This document shows positions 1-4,401 of a stretch of 5,138 bases of DNA, in pieces. Where the stretch lies: the NCBI GenBank assembly GCA_017477685.1, contig JAFUUT010000113.1, positions 1-5,138 on the forward strand, in the 5' to 3' direction. Origin of the DNA: a bacterium (lineage in GTDB: Bacteria > Cyanobacteriota > Vampirovibrionia > Gastranaerophilales > Gastranaerophilaceae). How positions within the stretch are numbered: position 1 is the stretch's first letter; each line of letters starts with the position of its first letter. The translations under genes were made by a program, and so were the position numbers. The notes below the pieces were generated by a model. That model had not been told where the DNA came from. It worked only from the letters and a program-made list of their open reading frames with translations, and made no database searches.

Positions 1-1661
1 CCCTTATTTGCACCGGATTCTGCCGGATAATAAAATGTTATTGTATTTACTCCTTTTTGTATATAAGAACTCAAGTCAACCCTGCTCATTCGCTCTTTTG
101 AATCTAAATGAAATTTATAATTATTACCGTTTACATTCAAATCCAAATAACTCACTTTATATTTGTTATCTATAACCAAATACGCTTTACCATTTTTTGA
201 ATAAAATGTTCTTGCGGCTTGATTTTGCTCACTGTTCGCAGACAAAATAAACGGAACAGTTCCAAGAGTTATTCCTGTATAATAATGTTGAAGAATTTTT
301 TCATAAGGCATACCAAGATCCGTTGCCATATATCCGGCACCATATTGGCTCATACCAACACCGTGTCCGAATCCGCCGCCGCATGCTTTAACTTTTACCA
401 GATTGCCATTTTCATCAAATTCCTGTTTAAATACCAAATTTGCACTAGGCAAAGCTTTTCCTTTATGCGTAAATAATCTTCTTATAACAAGTTCTTTTTC
501 GACCTTGTAATTTCCGTTATCCGTTTCAATTTCAAGGCTCATTATTTTACCTGAAACTCCACGCTCTAAAATATTTATTCTAAGTATTTTCCCTATAACC
601 TGCCCTTTGTTTACAACAGGGTGAACAAATCCCGCAGCACTTTGAGCGGCAATATGATTTTGAACTTCTTGCTGTAATTCGCTTTGAGTCCATTCCCTTT
701 CCCATCTGTAATATGAAGAATTTTTATCAAATGAATCTAATTTTGAGGTATAAAAATTTTCAACCGCAGATTCATTATCCAAAGGTGCAAAAATTTGATA
801 ATCAGGTTTTCCGACTAAATATGGCTTAATCTCTGCCGGAAACTTTTTGGTTTTTGGGTCTGAAAATGCATTATGGTAGCTTTCGGTATATCCGCCGGCA
901 GTGGATGAATACAATGCTAAAATCAAATCCCAATCATATAGCGCCACAACCCCTCTGGTTTGTTCAACAGCCTTGTCAGAAAGTTCTTTTTCTGTATTAG
1001 CACCAAAATATACCTGACTTGCAACAGAATCAACAACATCATAATTCGGGTTAGCCTTTACACGCGGTGCAAGAGCATAATTTCTTGCAGCAACACTTTG
1101 AGCTTTTAATGCTTCCAGCCCAAAATGTACCGGCATCTCATTTGGTACAACACCACGCAAATATTCTTCAACATCTATACTGTTTACAATATGGAATTGT
1201 CCTGCGGAAGATGATGCAACAAGCTCAATATCTCCGCGGTACATTGCATTTTTACCGGCTCTTTTTAAACCTTTTATCCCAATCAAACCTGAATTTGTTT
1301 TAAATATCACAGGCCCCATAATACGCGCAATCTCAGCACCTGTAGAATCTTTTAATATAAAAATATTCCCGTCCATAGAAATATTTATTTCTTTAGCCGA
1401 ATCATAAATCTTTATACAAGTTTGATTTTTATATATCCCAAATTGACTGTTTGAATATATTGTCGCATTTTTCCAGACGTATGAAGAAAAATCATTTGAA
1501 CCAATTCCTACTCTGACAATTTTTGATTCCGGCTTATTGATGGAAATAGTTTGTTTTGCAATTTCTAAGGTCGCCGCAGGAATGTTGTCAAAAGGAGAAG
1601 CACCAACCTTTTCATAAACAAATAAAGCACATACTAATAACAAAATGGACAATCTTTTCAT
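1..1661 (-). CDS. SpoIID/LytB-domain secreted protein, 3' end cut by window edge
   Basis: Reading the minus strand from the ATG at 1661 gives 553 open codons running off the left edge. Residues 1-21 look like a Sec signal peptide: MKR, a hydrophobic stretch (SILLLVCALFV), and a plausible cut after VGA, so the protein should act outside the membrane. Family motifs follow in order: VEEYLRGVVPNEMP (about 164-177), EALKAQSVAARNYAL (183-197), SQVYFGA (215-221), YSSTAGGYTE (251-260) and GGGFGHGVGMSQYGAG (428-443). In SpoIID the Glu of the EMP motif is the catalytic acid of a lytic transglycosylase that cuts peptidoglycan strands lacking stem peptides; here this is Glu175. Residues about 485-553 look like the start of an extra beta-rich domain with a VDLSSYIQKGVNTITF segment. 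The family occurs in spore formers and also in non-sporulating bacteria, including Cyanobacteria, so it does not prove sporulation. The domain call is very secure; the biological role (cell-wall remodelling) is inferred. The start is favoured by the signal peptide and by a TATAAT box 6 nt upstream. Confidence 0.93.
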   Translation of the reverse strand, partial: MKRLSILLLVCALFVYEKVGASPFDNIPAATLEIAKQTISINKPESKIVRVGIGSNDFSSYVWKNATIYSNSQFGIYKNQTCIKIYDSAKEINISMDGNIFILKDSTGAEIARIMGPVIFKTNSGLIGIKGLKRAGKNAMYRGDIELVASSSAGQFHIVNSIDVEEYLRGVVPNEMPVHFGLEALKAQSVAARNYALAPRVKANPNYDVVDSVASQVYFGANTEKELSDKAVEQTRGVVALYDWDLILALYSSTAGGYTESYHNAFSDPKTKKFPAEIKPYLVGKPDYQIFAPLDNESAVENFYTSKLDSFDKNSSYYRWEREWTQSELQQEVQNHIAAQSAAGFVHPVVNKGQVIGKILRINILERGVSGKIMSLEIETDNGNYKVEKELVIRRLFTHKGKALPSANLVFKQEFDENGNLVKVKACGGGFGHGVGMSQYGAGYMATDLGMPYEKILQHYYTGITLGTVPFILSANSEQNQAARTFYSKNGKAYLVIDNKYKVSYLDLNVNGNNYKFHLDSKERMSRVDLSSYIQKGVNTITFYYPAESGANK

Positions 1662-1703
1662 AATAGAATTATACAACAAATTTGGATTGTTTCATGATAA
1701 AAT
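1646..1703 (+). promoter_or_regulatory. Candidate hydE promoter(s)
   Basis: Two candidates are visible and cannot be separated by eye. The first is TGGACA (1646-1651, 5 of 6) with an 18-bp spacer to TATACA (1670-1675, 4 of 6), giving a leader of about 30 nt. Its -35 box lies inside the first codons of the divergent SpoIID-type gene, and its -10 box overlaps that gene's TATAAT. The second is an extended -10, TGATAAAAT (1695-1703), with no good -35 box, which would give a leader of only 0-3 nt. No convincing Shine-Dalgarno sequence precedes the hydE ATG. Confidence 0.35.
1668..1695 (-). promoter_or_regulatory. Probable leaderless promoter of the SpoIID-type gene
   Basis: On the minus strand a perfect TATAAT lies at 1673-1668, followed by 6 nt (TCTATT) and the ATG at 1661. 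Transcription would be expected to begin about 7 nt after the -10 box, i.e. on the start codon itself. No Shine-Dalgarno-like purine run precedes the ATG, which agrees with a leaderless message. The best -35 candidate is weak: ATGAAA at 1695-1690, 4 of 6 matches to TTGACA, with a 16-bp spacer. TATAAT can occur by chance in AT-rich DNA, but the same arrangement recurs at the TPR gene (4023-4037). Confidence 0.5.
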
Positions 1704-1712
1704 TTTCATAAG

Positions 1713-2705
1713 ATGTTTACCAGAAACGAAATAATAGAAATTCTCAAAGATGATTCCAAGAATGATTGGTTATTTTCACTTGCGGATAAGGTAAGAAAAG
1801 AAAATGTCGGAGATGACATCCATTTAAGAGGGCTAATCGAATTTTCCAATATCTGCAAATGCGAATGCAAATATTGCGGCCTGAGAGCGCCGGATAAAAA
1901 TATTCAAAGATACAGAATTTTAGAAGACGAAATCATACAAATTGCCAAAAATGCCGTTGATATGGGATACAAAACAATCGTTCTTCAATCAGGAGAAGAT
2001 GCATATTATACAAAAGAACGTATGGTTGATATCATAAAGGGAATTAAAGAGTTTGATGTTGCCCTTACTTTGAGTATTGGAGAACGCACTTATGAAGAAT
2101 ATAAAGCATTCAAAGATGCAGGCGCGGACAGATACTTAATTAGAATTGAAACAACCGACAGAGAACTTTATAAACAGATGCACCCCAATATGGATTTTGA
2201 TAACCGTATTAAATGTTTAAAAGATATAAAATCTCTTGGTTATGAGGTTGGAACAGGCTGCCTTGTAGGGCTTCCAAATCAAACATTAGAATCTTTAGCG
2301 GATGATATTTTGTTTTTTAAAGAAATCGGTGCGGATATGGTTGGAATAGGGCCGTTTATTCCTCATCCTGATACCCCTCTAAAAGATGCAGATACAGGAA
2401 GTTTTACACTTGCACTTAAAGTTATGGCACTTGTCAGAATTATGCTTCCTGATATAAACATTCCCGCAACAACAGCAATGGAAACCCTTAACCCTAACGG
2501 GCGCATAATCGCTCTCCAAAGCGGTGCAAATGTTGTAATGCCAAATGTTACATCACTTCAATATAGAGAAAAATACGAAATCTATCCAAACAAAATCTGC
2601 ACCCACGAAAGTCCTGACAAATGCAGAGGCTGTATTGGCGCCAAAATCAAATCAATAGGCAGAAGTATTTCAACTACCTATGGAAACAGCCACAACAAAA
2701 ATTAA
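1713..2705 (+). CDS. hydE: [FeFe]-hydrogenase maturase HydE (radical SAM)
   Basis: This 330-residue radical-SAM enzyme takes part in building the 2Fe subcluster of the H-cluster of [FeFe]-hydrogenase. In current models it acts on the iron-carbonyl-cyanide product of HydG before assembly on HydF. The protein is cytosolic, with no signal peptide or membrane segment. Motifs in order are: HLRGLIEFSNIC (37-48), the radical-SAM cluster CX3CX2C as Cys48, Cys52 and Cys55 followed by GLRAP, LQSGED (91-96), LSIGER (120-125), YLIRIETTD (141-149), GIGPFIPHPDTPL (211-223), IPATTAMETLNPNGR (250-264) and LQSGANVVMPN (268-278). Near the C-terminus a CX7CX2C pattern (Cys296, Cys304, Cys307) matches the accessory cluster site seen in some HydE proteins such as that of Thermotoga. 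These motifs fit HydE better than the related methylornithine synthase PylB or biotin synthase. The length is near the family norm of about 350. It is divergent from the SpoIID-type gene and convergent with the next gene. No hydF, hydG or hydrogenase gene is in view. Start chosen: ATG 1713, the only good N-terminal start before the conserved region. Confidence 0.94.
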   Translation: MFTRNEIIEILKDDSKNDWLFSLADKVRKENVGDDIHLRGLIEFSNICKCECKYCGLRAPDKNIQRYRILEDEIIQIAKNAVDMGYKTIVLQSGEDAYYTKERMVDIIKGIKEFDVALTLSIGERTYEEYKAFKDAGADRYLIRIETTDRELYKQMHPNMDFDNRIKCLKDIKSLGYEVGTGCLVGLPNQTLESLADDILFFKEIGADMVGIGPFIPHPDTPLKDADTGSFTLALKVMALVRIMLPDINIPATTAMETLNPNGRIIALQSGANVVMPNVTSLQYREKYEIYPNKICTHESPDKCRGCIGAKIKSIGRSISTTYGNSHNKN

Positions 2706-2716
2706 AAATATTCTGT

Positions 2717-3448
2717 TTATATCACGTAATCAACAAACTTTTCAGGAACAGTATTTGCAAACGCCAACATACCATATTCTATATCGTCAGACAGTTGTTT
2801 ATATGTTTTTGACAGTATGCTATAACTATTAGTATAGCCTATCGGATACCAAGAATATGCAGATATCGTTTTACCATCTTTGTTTTTTCTTGTCAGGGTT
2901 ATTTTATAATTCCCCAATGAAGAGCAAGGCCCTATTGTTAACTTTTCATCTTTACCGTTTTGTTCTATTTCATCTGCAAACTTTTTAAGTCCGGGAGAAT
3001 ATAATCCTGTCTCAAACCCATACTTTCCCGCGGGAATAATATGAACCTTTGATTTTTTATCCCTATTCCAGCCTATATCCCTATATTTTATCCTAATGGT
3101 ATCAAATTGATACAAAAATTCATCTTTGTTAATATCATTGTTTTTAATACCATCCTTACATTTTTTGTATGCAGAAAGCACTTCATCAGAATAAACGGGC
3201 GCCAGTGTAGCTCTGTAACCATTTTTTGTCTTTTCGGTTACAACCATATCCATACAACCAAGTACAGAATAACCACGTCCGCGACGGGAAACAAGAGTTA
3301 CATCATCATCGTTGCCGTTGTTTTCCAGCTCTTTTATATCACGTAACAAACTGTCATTTAATTTATCTTTCATTTCTTCGTCATATGCTAATCCTGCAAT
3401 ACTTACTCTTGATGTAAATGCCGGTGAAACACCTATTTTTGAAATCAT
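2717..3448 (-). CDS. Unknown protein with internal duplication
   Basis: I do not recognise this 243-residue protein. It is hydrophilic and rich in Lys, Asp and Asn, with no signal peptide or membrane segment, so it is probably cytosolic. It seems to contain two diverged copies of one unit. Residues 34-52 align with 154-172 without gaps at an offset of 120, with identities at L34, E40, E42, N44, G45, D47 and T51. The match continues with small gaps through a Tyr (60 and 181) to an LS-x-YK-D-I stretch (91-101 and 212-223). The N-terminus MISKIGVSPAFTSRVSI resembles the short leader peptides I associate with many proteins of gut Vampirovibrionia; this is an impression, not a search result. The ATG at 3448 has a good ribosome-binding site (GGGGG, 8 nt upstream). 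The gene lies 94 bp downstream of the TPR gene on the same strand, so read-through from it is possible, but a palindrome between them suggests separate control. Confidence 0.85.
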   Translation of the reverse strand: MISKIGVSPAFTSRVSIAGLAYDEEMKDKLNDSLLRDIKELENNGNDDDVTLVSRRGRGYSVLGCMDMVVTEKTKNGYRATLAPVYSDEVLSAYKKCKDGIKNNDINKDEFLYQFDTIRIKYRDIGWNRDKKSKVHIIPAGKYGFETGLYSPGLKKFADEIEQNGKDEKLTIGPCSSLGNYKITLTRKNKDGKTISAYSWYPIGYTNSYSILSKTYKQLSDDIEYGMLAFANTVPEKFVDYVI

Positions 3449-3456
3449 AATTTTAT

Positions 3457-3463
3457 CCCCCTT
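3457..3463 (-). promoter_or_regulatory. Ribosome-binding site of the unknown protein gene
   Basis: The minus strand reads AAGGGGG, then 8 nt (ATAAAATT), then the ATG at 3448. This is the only clear Shine-Dalgarno-like sequence among the four gene starts in the window, and it fixes the start of this gene. Confidence 0.65.
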
Positions 3464-3516
3464 TTTAAAGGTATAAAAGTACGTGAAAAATATTTTTTGC
3501 TACAAGAAATAATTTA

Positions 3517-3534
3517 TGTAACTTTTTTGTTACA
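3517..3534. promoter_or_regulatory. Perfect palindrome TGTAAC-N6-GTTACA, operator-like
   Basis: Two 6-bp arms, TGTAAC (3517-3522) and GTTACA (3529-3534), flank a TTTTTT spacer in the short gap between the TPR gene stop and the unknown protein gene, 69 bp upstream of the latter's start. Arm length and 12-bp centre-to-centre spacing suit a dimeric helix-turn-helix repressor. On neither strand is the stem followed by a T-run, so it is not a normal intrinsic terminator. The regulator is unknown. Confidence 0.4.
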
Positions 3535-3542
3535 AAATAAAA

Positions 3543-4025
3543 TTAAATAATATACTTCTGCAAAATAAGTTTTTTGAATGCTCTTGCATAAATGTGCTGA
3601 GGTTCTATTTGCAAAAGTTTTTCCAAATATACAAGGCATTTGTGATAATCTTCAAGTTTTTTATAAGCAGCTGCCATCGCATAAAGTGCATCCTGAAATT
3701 CAGGGTCAAGCTCTAATGCTTTTTCTAAATCTACAATTGCTTTTTGGATATCTGGATTTTGAATATCTTTTCTTGACAGAATAATTTTGGCACGGTTGTA
3801 ATATGCATCCGTCATCTTGTCATCAAGTTTAATTGCTTTGGAATAATCAAGCATAGCTTCATCATACTCACCTAATGAATGATAAGCCGCCGCACGATAA
3901 AAATACGGAATTGCCCAATCTTTTTTAAGGTCTAAAGATTGGTTTATAAAATCAATCGCACTTTGAAACCGACCGTTTTGGAATTCGTATATGCCGTTAT
4001 CCAAAAAATACTTGTAATCGCCCAT
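3543..4025 (-). CDS. Four-repeat TPR protein
   Basis: The 160-residue protein is almost entirely tetratricopeptide repeats, helical hairpins that bind partner proteins. Counted from the ATG at 4025, repeats lie at about 3-36, 38-70, 71-109 (with a five- to six-residue insertion around KDIQNP) and 110-143, followed by a basic helix to residue 160. Consensus positions are visible, for example AYHSLGEYDEAMLDYSKAIKL in repeat 2 and AIVDLEKALELDPE in repeat 3. No signal peptide, membrane segment or enzymatic domain is seen, so a cytosolic scaffold or adaptor role is the most that can be inferred. The frame is open to a TTG at 4040, which would add MYNVF. I prefer the ATG at 4025 because the TTG overlaps a near-perfect promoter (TTGAAA-N17-TATAAT) whose expected transcription start is that ATG. 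Neither start has a Shine-Dalgarno sequence. Its partner cannot be told from the sequence. Confidence 0.9.
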   Translation of the reverse strand: MGDYKYFLDNGIYEFQNGRFQSAIDFINQSLDLKKDWAIPYFYRAAAYHSLGEYDEAMLDYSKAIKLDDKMTDAYYNRAKIILSRKDIQNPDIQKAIVDLEKALELDPEFQDALYAMAAAYKKLEDYHKCLVYLEKLLQIEPQHIYARAFKKLILQKYII

Positions 4026-4031
4026 AAAGAC

Positions 4032-4060
4032 ATTATACAATGTTTTGCAATGTATTTCAA
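4032..4060 (-). promoter_or_regulatory. Strong sigma70-type leaderless promoter of the TPR gene
   Basis: The minus strand has TTGAAA (4060-4055, 5 of 6 matches), a 17-bp spacer and a perfect TATAAT (4037-4032). Six bases later comes the ATG at 4025. The predicted first transcribed base is therefore the A of the start codon, giving a message with no 5' untranslated region. This is the best promoter in the window and decides the start of the TPR gene. Confidence 0.72.
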
Positions 4061-4067
4061 TGTTTTA
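4038..4067. repeat. Three tandem 10-bp repeats (CAATG-N5) within the TPR promoter
   Basis: Three contiguous units begin with CAATG at 4038, 4048 and 4058 (caatgttttg, caatgtattt, caatgtttta). They differ at only two or three positions. The 10-bp period places each unit on the same face of the helix. The units fill the spacer, cover the -35 box and extend 7 bp upstream of it, as expected for a repressor or activator site, although a chance low-complexity origin is possible. Confidence 0.5.
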
Positions 4068-4075
4068 CCGTATAA

Positions 4076-4104
4076 GTCAGGCTAAAGCCAGATCTACGTT
4101 GCTT
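4076..4104. repeat. Direct repeat A, copy 1 (GTCAGGCTAAAGCC type)
   Basis: This 29-bp unit matches 4153-4181 at 26 of 29 positions, 77 bp away. Two of its three differences (A for T, T for C) fall in the right arm of the palindrome that is perfect in copy 2, so this copy looks like a decayed hairpin. Confidence 0.75.
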
Positions 4105-4120
4105 CCTCCCTCGGGGGAGG
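4105..4120. repeat. Hairpin CCTCCC-TCGG-GGGAGG
   Basis: A 6-bp perfect stem (4105-4110 with 4115-4120) with a TCGG loop lies between the two copies of repeat A. A further G/A-rich stretch (GGAGAGGG, 4137-4144) follows. Its look, a C/T-rich arm, a G/A-rich arm and GGCACAAAGTGACA between, resembles the interspersed palindromic repeats common in intergenic DNA of gut bacteria; that resemblance is from memory. Confidence 0.6.
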
Positions 4121-4152
4121 ATGGCACAAAGTGACAGGAGAGGGAATATTGT

Positions 4153-4181
4153 GTCAGGCTAAAGCCTGACCTACATTGCTT
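4153..4181. repeat. Direct repeat A, copy 2, with perfect REP-like palindrome
   Basis: GTCAGGCTAAAGCCTGAC (4153-4170) is a perfect palindromic hairpin with 7-8 bp arms and a loop of 2-4 nt. It is followed by CTACATTGCTT, which is shared with copy 1 apart from one base. This is the form expected of a REP-type extragenic repeat. Confidence 0.75.
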
Positions 4182-4227
4182 AAAAAAATCATCACCCATC
4201 CCTACCCCTTCCCTCAATAGGGAAGGG
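4179..4227. repeat. Direct repeat B, copy 1, ending in a 9-bp hairpin
   Basis: This 49-bp unit recurs at 4282-4330, exactly 103 bp downstream, with 46 of 49 identical bases. It starts CTT plus seven A, then runs C-rich through CACCCATCCCTACCCC. It ends in a perfect hairpin, CCCTTCCCT (4206-4214) and AGGGAAGGG (4219-4227), with loop CAAT. Two of the three differences between copies are in the loop, so the stem is preserved. Confidence 0.8.
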
Positions 4228-4235
4228 AACTTAAA

Positions 4236-4262
4236 TTATCTCCCCTTTATGAGGGGAGATAA
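4236..4262. repeat. 11-bp perfect hairpin between the repeat B copies
   Basis: TTATCTCCCCT (4236-4246) and AGGGGAGATAA (4252-4262) are exact inverted repeats around a 5-nt loop TTATG. It is followed by AAGAGGGGTG, whose GGGTG (4268-4272) can also pair with CACCC (4193-4197) in repeat B copy 1. On the minus strand the stem is followed only by TTTAAG, too weak for a confident terminator. Confidence 0.7.
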
Positions 4263-4281
4263 AAGAGGGGTGCCAATTTGA

Positions 4282-4330
4282 CTTAAAAAAATTATCACCC
4301 ATCCCTACCCCTTCCCTCGTTAGGGAAGGG
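4282..4330. repeat. Direct repeat B, copy 2, ending in a 9-bp hairpin
   Basis: This is the second copy of the unit at 4179-4227, differing by one C/T change near the A-run and two changes in the loop (CGTT here). Its hairpin is CCCTTCCCT (4309-4317) and AGGGAAGGG (4322-4330). It is the repeat nearest the 3' end of the SNF2-type gene. Read on that gene's strand, a T7 run lies 17 nt beyond the stem, too far for a canonical terminator. Confidence 0.8.
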
Positions 4331-4401
4331 TTCTATATTTTACCCCCATAATATACGAAATATAAGTCCCTCACGCAACCGTTGGAAACAACATTTACCC
4401 C

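Larger units (their letters stand above)
4041..4401. other. Gene-free stretch with palindromic repeat cluster
   Basis: No credible coding region is seen between the TPR promoter and the SNF2-type gene. From 4076 to 4330 it consists of C/T-rich and G/A-rich arms arranged as direct repeats and hairpins, each listed separately. Base composition is patchier and more GC-rich than the flanking genes. From 4331 to 4401 I see nothing specific beyond two short TTTACCCCC strings. No T-run directly follows any stem in the direction of the SNF2-type gene, so no standard terminator is assigned. Confidence 0.7.

Noticed and set aside
219..1303. Plus-strand open frames at 219-476 and 1067-1303
   Set aside because: Both lie antisense inside the SpoIID-type gene, whose minus-strand translation shows clear family motifs throughout; the plus-strand products look like random low-complexity sequence.
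1600..1661. Lipoprotein signal (Cys11) on the SpoIID-type protein
   Set aside because: The residues before Cys11 are LLV, not a lipobox, and the hydrophobic stretch continues past it; a normal signal peptide cut after VGA fits better.
1694..1711. Tiny upstream frame MIKFS just before hydE (regulatory leader peptide)
   Set aside because: Five codons occur readily by chance in AT-rich DNA, and one hydE promoter candidate would start transcription downstream of its ATG.
1713..2705. PylB or BioB instead of HydE
   Set aside because: The QSGED, SIGER, GIGPFIPHPDTPL and IPATTA motifs together with the C-terminal CX7CX2C are the HydE set; no pyl or bio genes are nearby.
2621..2812. Plus-strand 63-residue frame overlapping the end of hydE
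   Set aside because: It starts inside the conserved hydE C-terminal cysteine region in another frame and runs into the convergent gene; no supporting signal.
3107..3417. Plus-strand open frames at 3107-3346 and 3226-3417
   Set aside because: They are antisense to the unknown 243-residue protein, overlap each other in different frames, and lack ribosome-binding sites. The minus-strand frame is longer, has a good one and shows an internal repeat.
4026..4040. TTG at 4040 as start of the TPR gene
   Set aside because: It overlaps the -10 box of a near-consensus promoter whose transcript would begin downstream of it, at the ATG at 4025; the five extra residues are outside the TPR consensus.
4076..4330. 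CRISPR array
   Set aside because: Only two copies of each repeat, with different periods (77 and 103 bp), and hairpins rather than unique spacers between them; no cas genes.
4206..4330. Intrinsic terminators for the SNF2-type gene
   Set aside because: The stems are strong, but on the minus strand the nearest T-runs are 17 nt beyond the 9-bp stems, and the 11-bp stem is followed only by TTTAAG. A looser terminating role is possible but not supported.
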